Origin: Prosthecobacter sp. | GTDB taxonomy: Bacteria; Verrucomicrobiota; Verrucomicrobiia; Verrucomicrobiales; Verrucomicrobiaceae | DNA length: 64,000 bases | Assembly: GCA_017853885.1 (NCBI GenBank) | Contig: JAFMIR010000006.1 | Location: 1-64,000, forward strand | Direction: 5' to 3' | Shown: positions 16,819 to 25,908 of the stretch, piece by piece | How positions within the stretch are numbered: position 1 is the stretch's first letter | How the letters are laid out: each line of letters opens with the position of its first letter | The notes under the pieces: generated by a model | Seen by the model: the letters and a program-made list of their open reading frames with translations, nothing else | Told to the model about the DNA's origin: nothing | Databases searched by the model: none | Made by a program: the position numbers and the translations under genes

Positions 16819-17385
16819 TCACTTGCGGGCCAATATGGCGGCCTGTGCAGATTCCAATTCATCTGCAAGAGAAGTCGGCCCCAAGTCGAAACGTGAACGC
16901 AAATCATCGGGAAGAAGATCCTGCGGCACCATCAGAAAGCCGTCGGCATGCATAAAGGAGATCTGGTTGGGCTCGATTTTTTTGATTTTGGCTGCCGTGA
17001 GAACCTTGCCATTTAGCAATTTCACTTCGGGAAATGCTGCATTGACACCGTCCGCACGCACCTTCTCTACCGCAGCGCGTGTAGAACTAACCAAGTATTT
17101 GAATTCGCCCTCCACACGCCGCCACTTGGCTTTTAAATCGTCCAACTCACGCAAAAGCGGCGTCTCCTTGCTGGCGGCCTCCTTGGCCCGAGCGGCAACA
17201 ACCTCGATTTTAGCCCACTCGTCCTGTCGCATCTTCCAACTCTCTTTCAGTTGCGCCAGATTCTTCTTGGCCTCGAGCAACTGTGCATTGGCTTCATCGA
17301 CACCTTGGAAGTAATTCACTGCGTTAAAAATACCCGCCACAGCACATGCAAAAGCCATTATCGAAAAGAATTTTCCTGTTTCCAT
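16819..17385 (-). CDS. Membrane-anchored coiled-coil protein, unknown function
   Basis: 188 residues: an N-terminal hydrophobic helix (FFSIMAFACAVAGIFNAV), a long charged heptad-like region (about residues 30-110, KKNLAQLKESWKMRQDEW...), and a C-terminal part with the small beta motif KLLNGKVLTAAKIKKIEPNQISF. That last stretch resembles repeats found in other verrucomicrobial envelope proteins, where a KV...I..D.V.I.H..G pattern recurs. It lies just downstream of a small coiled-coil lipoprotein on the same strand, 20 bases apart, so the two are probably one operon. Confidence 0.65.
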   Translation of the reverse strand: METGKFFSIMAFACAVAGIFNAVNYFQGVDEANAQLLEAKKNLAQLKESWKMRQDEWAKIEVVAARAKEAASKETPLLRELDDLKAKWRRVEGEFKYLVSSTRAAVEKVRADGVNAAFPEVKLLNGKVLTAAKIKKIEPNQISFMHADGFLMVPQDLLPDDLRSRFDLGPTSLADELESAQAAILARK

Positions 17386-17405
17386 AAATGAAGCGTGATC
17401 TCAAT

Positions 17406-17753
17406 TTATCGAAGGTGCTTGGCTTTATACGCATCCACTTTTGGACCCAATGCCGCTGTTGCATTCTCCAAAGTTTTTAATTTTGCTTTCAGCGCATCAA
17501 TTTCCGCCTGCAAATTAGACATTTTTTGTTCAAACATTGAGGTCTGACGTTGGATAGTAAGGGTTACGGAGGCTGATTCCGCTCCCAAGGCTAGAGCGCG
17601 TTGCTCCAAAAGCTGAGTTTCGGAATGAATACGCTCAGCATACTTATCCACTTTTTGACGTTCTTCTTGGAGTTTCTTTGCTCGGTCACAGCACGTCAGC
17701 AATAGTGCTGACACCAATGCAATGACTTGGAAAAATAAGGAGCTAGTTCTCAT
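17406..17753 (-). CDS. Small coiled-coil lipoprotein, unknown function
   Basis: 115 residues. The signal ends in a lipobox-like LLTCC (Cys21), and almost all of the mature protein is predicted coiled coil (KKLQEERQKVDKYAERIHSE, then MSNLQAEIDALKAKLKTLEN). Size and shape resemble Lpp-type spacers, but no family is recognised. It is upstream of, and probably co-transcribed with, the coiled-coil membrane protein at 16819-17385, suggesting a pair that spans or bridges the envelope. Confidence 0.6.
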   Translation of the reverse strand: MRTSSLFFQVIALVSALLLTCCDRAKKLQEERQKVDKYAERIHSETQLLEQRALALGAESASVTLTIQRQTSMFEQKMSNLQAEIDALKAKLKTLENATAALGPKVDAYKAKHLR

Positions 17754-17827
17754 GACAAAAAATGCCCTCGAAGATCCAATTGTTCACTAACTCATTAGCG
17801 CAATGTTTGCCGCGCCCCACCCCAACT

Positions 17828-18763
17828 TTAGCATGTTTCGCCTAACATTGACTTTTTCAAAGCACGATCACCCAATGCTAGGGCGCCTAGAATGCCAGAG
17901 TGCCCGTTGAGGCCAGGTGGAACGATGAAATGATCCAGTGACTGGTCCATTTCTGGCACCTTGAAATAACCGTTCAGCACCTTCGCCAAACTCTTGCGGA
18001 TCAGCGGGAGGATATGGGGCTGCTGCATGACACCTCCTCCCAAGATGATGCGCCGAGGGCAGAGTGTCAGGGTGATGTTGGCCAGAGCATGCGCCATCAC
18101 TTTGGCGGTCTCCTGCCAAGCTGGATGATCATTGGAAAATGTATCGGCTCGCACACCCCAACGTGCGGCAAGGGCGGCCCCGCTCACATAGCCCTCGACG
18201 CAGTTCTTGTGGAACGGGCAATGGCAGATGTCATGCACCGCCTTTGAATGCTGAGGAGCCGGCACCATGAGATGACCGATTTCAGGATGGAGAATCCCAT
18301 GCAGGAGTTGGCCATGCACGAGAACGCCGCCTCCAACACCAGTGCCGACAGTAATGTAAACCAGGGGGTCAGTGTTCTTTCCTGCTCCCCATAAAGATTC
18401 GCCGAGGACAGCGGCGTTCACATCCGTATCAAACGCCACTGGCACTTGGTAGCGGCTTTGCAGCCTGTTCACTACACCCACCGACTGCCAGCCAGGCTTC
18501 GGCGTTGTAGTGATACAACCGTAGGTCTTGCTGGCTTTGTCGAGATCAACTGGCCCGAAAGAACCGACGCCAATGGCTGCAAATGGACCATGCTTGGACT
18601 GTGCCATCGATAAATAGCGGTCAACCTCGGCGAGCGTCTCACCCGGGGTCGTGGTGGGGATGCGGGCAATGTCCCGCAAATCATCCGGACCTGTTCCCAC
18701 CGCACAGACAAACTTGGTTCCACCCGCCTCGATGGCGGCAATCAATGGTGACGGGTTGCTCAT
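17828..18763 (-). CDS. ROK-family sugar kinase, fructokinase type
   Basis: 311 residues. The ATP-binding loop is AAIEAGGTKFVCAVG; the sugar/catalytic block is FDTDVNAAVLGE, and TVGTGVGGG follows. The zinc site is HPEIGH...CHCPFHKNCVEG, with the Cys/His pattern of the fructokinase-like ROK group (Bacillus YdhR type) rather than the glucokinase CGxxGC pattern. Fructose-6-phosphate formation is therefore likely, though mannose or other hexoses are possible. The ATG at 18763 stands one base after the metF stop, so the genes are co-transcribed and probably coupled. Confidence 0.87.
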   Translation of the reverse strand: MSNPSPLIAAIEAGGTKFVCAVGTGPDDLRDIARIPTTTPGETLAEVDRYLSMAQSKHGPFAAIGVGSFGPVDLDKASKTYGCITTTPKPGWQSVGVVNRLQSRYQVPVAFDTDVNAAVLGESLWGAGKNTDPLVYITVGTGVGGGVLVHGQLLHGILHPEIGHLMVPAPQHSKAVHDICHCPFHKNCVEGYVSGAALAARWGVRADTFSNDHPAWQETAKVMAHALANITLTLCPRRIILGGGVMQQPHILPLIRKSLAKVLNGYFKVPEMDQSLDHFIVPPGLNGHSGILGALALGDRALKKSMLGETC

Positions 18764-18764
18764 A

Positions 18765-19688
18765 TTACGAACTTTTTCGTACTGCAGCAGAGTCGTGAAT
18801 GCCCAGGCTGGCGTAAATCTCACGCGTGGCATGGGATTTGTTCAGCGTGTAAAAATGAATGCCGTCCACGCCGTGATCGAGCAGATCGAGGCACTGCTCG
18901 GTGGCATAGTGGATCCCCACCTTTTGCACCGCTTCCTCATCACTGCCGCAGCGCTGGATGGCTCGGAGCAGCTTCGCGGGATACCGGGCTCCAGCGGCCA
19001 ATTCGGCCATGCGTCGCATGCCGGAGGCACTGGTGATGGGCATGATACCTGCAATGATAGGTACATGAATGCCACTTAATCGGCACCTAGCGCGAAAGTC
19101 GTAAAAGTCGTGGTTGTCGAAAAACAGCTGTGTGCAGATATAATCGGCTCCGGCATCCACTTTAGCCTTCAAATAATCCATTTCGAGCACGCGGTTCGGT
19201 GTGCTGGGATGTCCCTCTGGAAAACCGGCCACACCGATGCCGAATCCACGTTTATCGGGGTGCCCGCCCCTCTCATTGAACTTCTGGATGAAGGTCACAA
19301 GGTCCGCCGCATGCTGGAAGGTATCCTTCGTTCGGTCATAACCAGCAAGATTCTTCGGTGGATCACCACCGAGGGCCAAGATGTTGCTTACACCCGCCTG
19401 GGCGTAGCGTTCTAGAATGGCCGCCACATCCGCCTCACTGTGACACACGCAGGTGAGATGTGGCACGGGGTCAAGCGAGGTGGTTTTTTTGATTCGCACC
19501 ACGAGATCATGGGTCAGCTCTCGAGTGGATCCACCGGCCCCGTAGGTCACGCTGACAAAGGACGGTTGGTAGGATTCCAACTCGCCGATGGTGGCAAACA
19601 ACGCATCTGATGCCTCAGATGACTTGGGTGGAAAAAACTCGAACGAAAGCGTTGGCTTCTGGTCCTTGAGAATATCGGCAATGTGCAT
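18765..19688 (-). CDS. metF: 5,10-methylenetetrahydrofolate reductase
   Basis: 307-residue FAD TIM-barrel enzyme reducing methylene-THF to methyl-THF for methionine synthesis. Diagnostic blocks are LSFEFFPPKSSEA, SVTYGAGGSTRELT, LTCVCHSEADV, ILALGGDPP, IGVAGFPEGHP, KVDAGADYICTQLFFDN and PIIAGIMPITS. The ATG at 19688 (MHIADILKD) is preferred to one nine codons upstream, which adds only basic residues. First gene of a two-gene unit with the fructokinase-type kinase. Confidence 0.95.
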   Translation of the reverse strand: MHIADILKDQKPTLSFEFFPPKSSEASDALFATIGELESYQPSFVSVTYGAGGSTRELTHDLVVRIKKTTSLDPVPHLTCVCHSEADVAAILERYAQAGVSNILALGGDPPKNLAGYDRTKDTFQHAADLVTFIQKFNERGGHPDKRGFGIGVAGFPEGHPSTPNRVLEMDYLKAKVDAGADYICTQLFFDNHDFYDFRARCRLSGIHVPIIAGIMPITSASGMRRMAELAAGARYPAKLLRAIQRCGSDEEAVQKVGIHYATEQCLDLLDHGVDGIHFYTLNKSHATREIYASLGIHDSAAVRKSS

Positions 19689-19792
19689 GCGGTTGCGGCG
19701 GGAAAAGTGGCGCATTCAACCACGCTTCAGGCTTTTGCATAGCGTCGAGTTGCGAAAACCGCCTGCAGCATACCTTCAAGCCTTTATTCATC

Positions 19793-20317
19793 ATGCCTAT
19801 TTACGAATTTTACTGCCCAGACAACAACAAGCTGTATTCCTTCTTTGCTCGCAGCTTGTCTATGAGGGACAAGCTTCCACGATGCCCGGATGGCGAGGGG
19901 TTACGCATGGAAAAGCGCTTATCGCGCTTTGCCGTGATTGGCAAGGCCAAGGAAGACAACCGAGATGATCCATTTGCTGGCATCGATGAGTCCAAAATGG
20001 ACTCCTTCATGGAAGAAATGGAGCGGGACATGGGCAGTCTTGATGAAGAAAACCCTGATCCGCGGCAACTCGGGCACTTCATGCGGAAAATGACTGATGT
20101 CATGGGAGACAAAGCACCGCCGGAACTGCGGGAAATAGTCAGGCGGTTGGAGGCGGGAGAAGATCCAGACAAACTGGAAGAGCAATTTGGCGGCTCGGAT
20201 CAGGATGAGACTGGCGAGGCTCTTTTTTCTCAATTTATCTCCCATGTCAAAGCGGCACGAAAAGAGCCTGTGCGTGATCCCAAGCTTTACGAAATGCGAG
20301 ACTTCGTGACCGATTGA
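19793..20317 (+). CDS. FmdB-like protein with degenerate zinc ribbon
   Basis: 174 residues. The start MPIYEFYC is the hallmark of FmdB/regulatory zinc-ribbon proteins, but both CxxC knuckles have lost their second cysteine (CPDN near residue 9, CPDG near residue 36), so zinc binding is unlikely. The remainder is acidic and predicted helical (DESKMDSFMEEMERDMGSLD, then ELREIVRRLEAGEDPDKLEE). Function is unknown. It is divergent from metF and convergent with a mini-protein gene. Confidence 0.7.
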   Translation: MPIYEFYCPDNNKLYSFFARSLSMRDKLPRCPDGEGLRMEKRLSRFAVIGKAKEDNRDDPFAGIDESKMDSFMEEMERDMGSLDEENPDPRQLGHFMRKMTDVMGDKAPPELREIVRRLEAGEDPDKLEEQFGGSDQDETGEALFSQFISHVKAARKEPVRDPKLYEMRDFVTD

Positions 20318-20323
20318 CCCGAC

Positions 20324-20560
20324 TCAGCTTTTCCGAGTGGTCTTCCAATTCAGCCAAGCGCGGCGATAAGTGAATGCCATGGCCACCAATCCGCTGAAGA
20401 ACATCATGGAACGTCCGGGGGCAGAAGCTGGAAGAAATGTAGATGCTGTTGCGTTCACGTTGACCGGTATCATGGCATCAGCAACAGAATCGCTCGCTCG
20501 AACAAGCTGCATAGCAAAGGCGAGGCAGACGAGCGAATAGAAGATGAAGCGGCGACTCAT
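20324..20560 (-). CDS. Mini-protein with PEP-CTERM-like C terminus
   Basis: 78 residues: an N-terminal signal (RRFIFYSLVCLAFAMQLVRA), about 25 residues of linker, then PGRSMMFFSGLVAMAFTYRRAW and a basic end. A Pro-Gly-Arg turn, a hydrophobic helix and an Arg pair are the three parts of verrucomicrobial PEP-CTERM sorting signals, although the usual PEP is SAP here. The mature protein would be almost nothing but a linker. ATGs at 20578 and 20614 are alternative starts. The archaeo/exosortase is not in this window. Confidence 0.5.
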   Translation of the reverse strand: MSRRFIFYSLVCLAFAMQLVRASDSVADAMIPVNVNATASTFLPASAPGRSMMFFSGLVAMAFTYRRAWLNWKTTRKS

Positions 20561-20680
20561 TCTTGGATTTGATTGCATGGAGAATGAGTGCGCTTTCACA
20601 CGCCGAGCGTTCAATCATCAACCGTTGCTTCGAATAAACTTCAACAAATCAAGTCTGACCCTCTTCAGCTCGAGCTTTCT

Positions 20681-21604
20681 TCAGGACCGCTCCAGCCACT
20701 GGTAAACTTTTTGGGAATTCTGTGAAAAATACTTCCGCCGAGCCTCAGATCCTTTGCTGCTGAAAAACTCGTTCACGATACGAAATACCACGTCGTATGA
20801 CGACCCCTTGTCCGATACTGGCCAGTTACTCCCATAAATCAGCCGGTCAGGGCCAAACTGCTGCCAAAGATAATCCAAAACGGGCAGGTAATAGGCCGTG
20901 TCCTGCGGTGCCTGACCTTCAGGGCATTTAATCTGCTCCACAAGAGCAGAAACCTTCATGAAAACATTCGGCCTACGCGCAATTTCCCTAATCGCAGGCT
21001 TCCATTCCGGTCGAAGGTCCTGCGGATCGCCAGATGCTCCGAGGTGATTGATAACGATCCTGAGGTCAGGCACCTCGACGGCTAGCTTGGCGGCGGCTTG
21101 CAGGTTCGTACAGGAACCGTTCAAGTCCAACTCCAAGCCCAATTGCGCCAAAAGCTTAACGCCAGCTTTCACCGCATCGCTTTTCGATGCATCGACCAAA
21201 TACCCGCTGTTCCAGCGAATGCCACGAAACACTGGATTTTTTGAAAACCTTCTCAAATGCCCCTCAAAGTCCGGCCCAGGGTCCAAATGGCCGACGAAGC
21301 CCACAATGGACTTTTCCCTCGCGGCCAGATCGAGAACCCATTGGTTGTCCTCCACCCACGGGCTGGCCTCCACGACCACCGTTTCACAACATCCATGACG
21401 TGCGGCCAGCGCCAGCCAGTCGGCAGGAAGCACCTTGCGGTAGAGCTTGGTCCCCTTCCCCGGCCATGGCACGCCCTGCGGCCGCGTCGGGTCATAGAAA
21501 TGCGTGTGCGTGTCGATCACACGCAAGGAAGAAGACTGCACAGCAGGGGCGATGGAAGGCAAAACGGCTGCCGAGGCAGCTTGGAGAAAGTGGCGGCGCT
21601 TCAT
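20681..21604 (-). CDS. Exported amidohydrolase-2 family protein
   Basis: 307 residues with an Arg-rich signal (MKRRHFLQAASAAVLPSIAP), then a TIM-barrel metal hydrolase: RVIDTHTHFYDP (HxH metal site), VVVEASPWVEDNQWVL, GIRWNSGYL, LRIVINHLGASG (His) and LIYGSNWPVSD (Asp-type C-terminal motif replaced by SNWP, as in the family). This group includes L-fuconolactone and related sugar-lactone hydrolases and 2-pyrone-4,6-dicarboxylate hydrolases. A sugar-lactonase role would fit the glycan-degrading genes nearby but is inference. An ATG two codons upstream (21610) is also possible. Confidence 0.83.
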   Translation of the reverse strand: MKRRHFLQAASAAVLPSIAPAVQSSSLRVIDTHTHFYDPTRPQGVPWPGKGTKLYRKVLPADWLALAARHGCCETVVVEASPWVEDNQWVLDLAAREKSIVGFVGHLDPGPDFEGHLRRFSKNPVFRGIRWNSGYLVDASKSDAVKAGVKLLAQLGLELDLNGSCTNLQAAAKLAVEVPDLRIVINHLGASGDPQDLRPEWKPAIREIARRPNVFMKVSALVEQIKCPEGQAPQDTAYYLPVLDYLWQQFGPDRLIYGSNWPVSDKGSSYDVVFRIVNEFFSSKGSEARRKYFSQNSQKVYQWLERS

Positions 21605-21648
21605 GGGCATCGCTTAAACGCTCACGCCGCCACGCTTTTCCGTCTCAA

Positions 21649-22941
21649 TTATACAACATGCTCGCCTTTAAGCACATCGTCGAGCGTCTGGCGCTCACGA
21701 ACGACCACAGCTTTGCTGCCATCGACGAGGATTTCGGCGGGCAGCGGACGTGTATTGTAGTTCGAAGCCATGGTGAAGCCGTACGCGCCGGCACTCATGA
21801 CAGCCAGCACGTCACCAGCCTGCACAGGCGCGATGTCGCGGTTCTGGGCGAGGAAGTCACCGCTTTCGCAAATCGGCCCCACCACATCGGCGAGCTCGGT
21901 CTGATCGTTCGAAGGCTTTTTGACTGGGACGATTTGGTGCCAGCCTTCGTAGAGGGTGGGGCGGATGAGGTCGTTCATGCCGGCATCCACGATCTTGAAA
22001 GTCTTGGCGCTTCCGCGCTTTTCGTATAGCACACTGGTGAGGAGAACTCCTGCATTGCCAACCATAAAGCGACCAGGTTCGCACAGGATCCGCAGGCCAA
22101 GTGGCTGGAGCAGCGGTACCACAGCCTCGGCATAGGCCTGCACGGTCAGCGGATGCACGTCACGATTGGATTCCCACCAAGTGGATGCCCCAGAGTCGAG
22201 GCTCTGCTTGTAGTTGATGCCAATGCCACCGCCGATGCTGAAAAACTGGATCCCGTAAAGACGCTGGATATCCTTCACCATGGGAATGACCTTCTCCACG
22301 GCTTCGCGGAATGGGGTGACACTGGTGAGCTGAGATCCAATGTGCATCTGCACGCCGCGGATTTCGAGGTGCGGACACTCCTTGGCCGTGCGTGCATACA
22401 CATCGAGCACTTGATCGAAGTCGATACCAAATTTGTTCTCACTCTTGCCCGTGGTAATTTTTGCGTGCGTCTTGGCGTCCACGTTCGGATTCACGCGCAC
22501 GGCCACAGGAGCCTTCCTGCCAACTTCACCAGCAACGTGGTTGATGTAGCGCAGTTCAGCCTCGGACTCGGCATTGAAGCAGTAGATGCCTTTTTCGAGG
22601 GCGAACTCGATTTCGGCGCGTGTTTTACCCACGCCGGCGAAGGTGCATTTGCTTGGCTCACCACCAGCTTTGATCACGCGGTAGAGTTCCCCTGCGGAGA
22701 CAATGTCAAAGCCGCCACCGAGCTTCGCGATGGTGCTCAGGATGGCGAGGTTCGAGTTCGCCTTCACCGCGTAGCAGACGAGGTGTTCGAGCGGATCGAG
22801 TGCAGCATCCAAACGCTGGAAATGGCTCATAATGGTGCCTTTGCTGTAAACGTAAAGCGGCGTACCGTGCTTCGCGGCCAGCAAGCCGAGGTCAGTGTCT
22901 TCGCAGTGGAGGCGGTCGTTTTGGTAATGGAACAGGTGCAT
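21649..22941 (-). CDS. lysA: Diaminopimelate decarboxylase
   Basis: 430-residue PLP enzyme converting meso-diaminopimelate to L-lysine. The PLP lysine is in VCYAVKANSNLAIL. Other blocks are GGGFDIVSAGELYRV, KFGIDFDQV, VQMHIGSQL, SIGGGIGINY, LCEPGRFMVGNAG, CESGDFLA and GAYGFTMASNYNTRPLPAE. The ATG at 22941 (MHLFHYQNDRL) is preferred over 22956. No dapF or other lysine genes are adjacent. Confidence 0.95.
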   Translation of the reverse strand: MHLFHYQNDRLHCEDTDLGLLAAKHGTPLYVYSKGTIMSHFQRLDAALDPLEHLVCYAVKANSNLAILSTIAKLGGGFDIVSAGELYRVIKAGGEPSKCTFAGVGKTRAEIEFALEKGIYCFNAESEAELRYINHVAGEVGRKAPVAVRVNPNVDAKTHAKITTGKSENKFGIDFDQVLDVYARTAKECPHLEIRGVQMHIGSQLTSVTPFREAVEKVIPMVKDIQRLYGIQFFSIGGGIGINYKQSLDSGASTWWESNRDVHPLTVQAYAEAVVPLLQPLGLRILCEPGRFMVGNAGVLLTSVLYEKRGSAKTFKIVDAGMNDLIRPTLYEGWHQIVPVKKPSNDQTELADVVGPICESGDFLAQNRDIAPVQAGDVLAVMSAGAYGFTMASNYNTRPLPAEILVDGSKAVVVRERQTLDDVLKGEHVV

Positions 22942-22987
22942 GCGGGCCGCTCTCATAGGCGGATGCCGCTGGTGCGCAAGCAGCTGG

Positions 22988-24238
22988 CTATCTTAGGCCA
23001 CTCGTCATGCCCCTTCTCTCGCTGCCAATGACATCTGCAAACCACTGCCTGAATGCGCGAAAACCCCGGATGACACCGTTCTCGATTACCGCTTGGCAAC
23101 CGAGGTGAGCGGCCAACCCTTCCTCCACGCCTCGGTAACGCGGCAAGAGCACCAACAGGCTACATGGGCGAGATCCGCCCTCCTCAATCTGCGATAAGCT
23201 AGGGTTCACAAGGCCTTTGCATATGACTAGGCTGCTTTCTTCAAGCGGAAAACTTCGCTTGGGGCCGAAAAACCCGCTTTGCCACACAAAACGAGGACGA
23301 CCAAGTTCGTCGAGCACCACTCTACCGAGAGTGCGCGCCGGCACACCAGACATGCGGCGGGCTAGAAAAGCTTTCGCTCCTTTTCGGGCTTCGCTGACAT
23401 CCACACGACGGCCCAAGATCCAATCGAAGCCCATCAGCATGCCAAACAACATCAGGCGCAGGGACCAACCTACGATTAGAAAACCGATACCCATGAGCAT
23501 GAGCGCTACCAACAGACCAAGCCACGGATGGATGGCGGCACTACCAACCACAACAGCCAAGATGCCCAGCTTCGTCAGTTTTAGGACAGCATCGACGAGA
23601 CCAAAAGGTGAGATGGCGATGAGCACATGGATAGCGTGTGAGCTGAGCCAAACGACAAGAAAAGCAATCAAAGCCACCGCAACCGTGAACCAAGGTGTTT
23701 GCATGGCAAAGTCGGCGATTGAGCCCAACGGTAACGTGGCCGCTCCTACTGCTGCCTCGCGTTGTATGTGACCCACCCGGGACATGGCAATGGCCACCAA
23801 CGGCACAAAAGCCGTGCTTGCCATGAGTGCGCTAGCCTTGTTTTCGAAGAGCTCCAGCCAATCAAGTGGCTTCTTGGCAATCGCGGGCACCATCGCCCCG
23901 AAGATGTCCTTCATCAGGCAGAGAGCGATGATGCTAAGTCCGATGCCCCAAGCCAGTGGATGGCAATACCAAGGCAGCATCTCGCGTTCGAAATCTTCTG
24001 CTTTCAACCATGTCCACGCACCGATCACGCTCACACCCAGCAAAGGGCTCACAGCCACTCCAGTGATTTCCGCAATACCCTCAGCCATCCCTACTCCGGG
24101 CAGCCGTGCATCATTCAAACCGAAAGAGCCTGCCGCAGCAGGCATGGCGGTATTCAGCGAATCGGCTTCGGCAGCTTGTTGGGCCAACAAGGAGCCGCAC
24201 ATGAGCCATGGCAGGCAAAAAAGGAATCTCGCATTCAT
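22988..24238 (-). CDS. Polytopic membrane protein, unknown function
   Basis: 416 residues with an N-terminal signal (MNARFLFCLPWLMCGSLLAQ) and about seven hydrophobic segments (for example WGIGLSIIALCLMKDIFGAM, WFTVAVALIAFLVVWLSSHA, LLVALMLMGIGFLIVGWSLRL). A C-terminal soluble domain of about 130 residues follows (FLARRMSGVPARTLGRVVLD...). That domain could be a small regulatory module; no motif was recognised. An ATG at 24292 would add a basic leader without merit. The gene stands alone between lysA and a sulfatase. Confidence 0.7.
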   Translation of the reverse strand: MNARFLFCLPWLMCGSLLAQQAAEADSLNTAMPAAAGSFGLNDARLPGVGMAEGIAEITGVAVSPLLGVSVIGAWTWLKAEDFEREMLPWYCHPLAWGIGLSIIALCLMKDIFGAMVPAIAKKPLDWLELFENKASALMASTAFVPLVAIAMSRVGHIQREAAVGAATLPLGSIADFAMQTPWFTVAVALIAFLVVWLSSHAIHVLIAISPFGLVDAVLKLTKLGILAVVVGSAAIHPWLGLLVALMLMGIGFLIVGWSLRLMLFGMLMGFDWILGRRVDVSEARKGAKAFLARRMSGVPARTLGRVVLDELGRPRFVWQSGFFGPKRSFPLEESSLVICKGLVNPSLSQIEEGGSRPCSLLVLLPRYRGVEEGLAAHLGCQAVIENGVIRGFRAFRQWFADVIGSERRGMTSGLR

Positions 24239-24334
24239 GCTTGAAGAGGGTCGACGCTGTAAAACAACGACGCCGACCAATAATGCATCCAAACAAAACC
24301 ATCTGTTCTATTTTTCGAGAAATTCCGGTGGCTT

Positions 24335-25777
24335 TTAGTTTTCCCTGCCGACGGCTCGTGCTCCTGACGCTTGAGTTTTCGTTAACGCATCGCCAAGGTC
24401 GTAACGCATGCCTGCGGCCAGCTTTTGAAGCCTCTCAACGATCTCTGGGTGCTTCTCAGCCACATTTTCAAGCTCGCCCGGGTCACGGCTTAGATCATAC
24501 AGGGCCAATGACTGCTGTTTTACGACATAACCATGGCGCGTGGCGATACCTTTAATGCCACTTTGCGTAATCGACTTGGGCTTCATCTGGCCAAAACGAG
24601 CGGGTCTGCCATCACGGCCCGGTTCGCCATCCACGGAGATGTAGGGATGGGCTAGGTGCAGCTTCCATGCGCCGCTGCGCACGGCCTGCAATTCATCGCC
24701 GCTGTAAAAGTAGAGCGCCTGATGGGGTGAAGTGCCGCCTTCGAGCACGGGCAGGATGTTTTTGCCGTCGATCTTGTTCTCGGGCAACTTGCCGCCCATG
24801 AGCGTGGCGATGGTGGGCAGCAGGTCGATCTCCATCATCGGCTCTGCGGATTCGCGACCAGCCGGCAGGTGTCCGGTCCAGCGGGCGATGAAAGGCACGC
24901 GCACACCGCCCTCGAAACTCGTGAGCTTGCCCTCACGCAGCGGTTTGGCGGAGCCGGCGTGATTGCCGTAACTGAGAAAGGGCCCGTTGTCGGAAAAGAA
25001 GAGGATCAAGGTATCTTGTTCGAGGTCGCAGCGGCTCACGGCATCCACAATTTGTCCCACCGAGTCGTCCAGCTCCGCCACCACATCCGCGTAGAGGCCT
25101 GCGCCAGACTTCCCGCGCCATTTTTCGGAGGCAAAGATCGGCACATGCGGCATCACATGCGGCACGTACAAAAAAAATGGATCCGCACGATGGCGCTCGA
25201 TGAAAGTCACAGCTCTCTCCGTGAATCGCTCAATAAAAAAGCTCTGGTCCGGATCCGTCTCAATCACCTTCAGCCCGTCATACAGAGGCAGTGGTGGCAT
25301 CTCTTTGGCAAGTGAGGGATGGTAGCTGCTGTTGTCATTGGAATAAGGAATGCCAAGGAACTCATCAAATCCGTTTTTCATCGGATGAAAGATCATTCGC
25401 GTGCCCAGATGCCATTTACCAAAAGCGGCCGTCGCGTAGCCTTTCTCCTTCAACATTTCGGGCAGTGTCGACTCAGCCGGATTCAGACCCTCGTCGCTGG
25501 TATGGTTCAGCGCTCCTTGCATACCCACTCGGTTCGCGTAACACCCCGTCATCAGCGATGCACGTGAAGCGCTGCAAACCGCCTGCGCGACATAGAAACT
25601 GGTGGCCTTCACGCCTTCAGACGCCAGCCTGTCCAAATGCGGCGTTCGGATTGTCTTGGAGCCAAAGCAACCCAAGTCCGAATACCCGAGGTCATCCGCC
25701 AAAATCAAGACCACGTTTGGCTGGCGTGCAGAAACAGCCGTGAAGAGGAACAGAAAGGTTAGCGTAATGCGTAGCAT
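24335..25777 (-). CDS. Exported arylsulfatase, type I
   Basis: 480 residues with a signal peptide (MLRITLTFLFLFTAVSA). The metal-binding block VVLILADDLGYSDLGCFG is followed by the sulfatase signature VCSASRASLMTG (Cys68, formylglycine site, CxAxR type). Then come FGKWHLG, PFFLYVPHVMPHVP, ILFFSDNGPFLSYG and LYDLSRDPGELENVAEKHPE, all usual in arylsulfatase A/N-acetylgalactosamine-sulfatase-like enzymes. It differs in class from the iduronate-sulfatase-like protein at 1670. The substrate is unknown. Confidence 0.92.
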   Translation of the reverse strand: MLRITLTFLFLFTAVSARQPNVVLILADDLGYSDLGCFGSKTIRTPHLDRLASEGVKATSFYVAQAVCSASRASLMTGCYANRVGMQGALNHTSDEGLNPAESTLPEMLKEKGYATAAFGKWHLGTRMIFHPMKNGFDEFLGIPYSNDNSSYHPSLAKEMPPLPLYDGLKVIETDPDQSFFIERFTERAVTFIERHRADPFFLYVPHVMPHVPIFASEKWRGKSGAGLYADVVAELDDSVGQIVDAVSRCDLEQDTLILFFSDNGPFLSYGNHAGSAKPLREGKLTSFEGGVRVPFIARWTGHLPAGRESAEPMMEIDLLPTIATLMGGKLPENKIDGKNILPVLEGGTSPHQALYFYSGDELQAVRSGAWKLHLAHPYISVDGEPGRDGRPARFGQMKPKSITQSGIKGIATRHGYVVKQQSLALYDLSRDPGELENVAEKHPEIVERLQKLAAGMRYDLGDALTKTQASGARAVGREN

Positions 25778-25908
25778 GGCAAATAGACCCATCATTCACA
25801 TCATGGGCATCTAGGCAATACCCTAAAGCTTTGCCGTTGATGTTACCATGCCCGCAAAGCATTCGACGATAAAATGACAATCTACGTCGCGGCCTTATTC
25901 CAAGAGCT

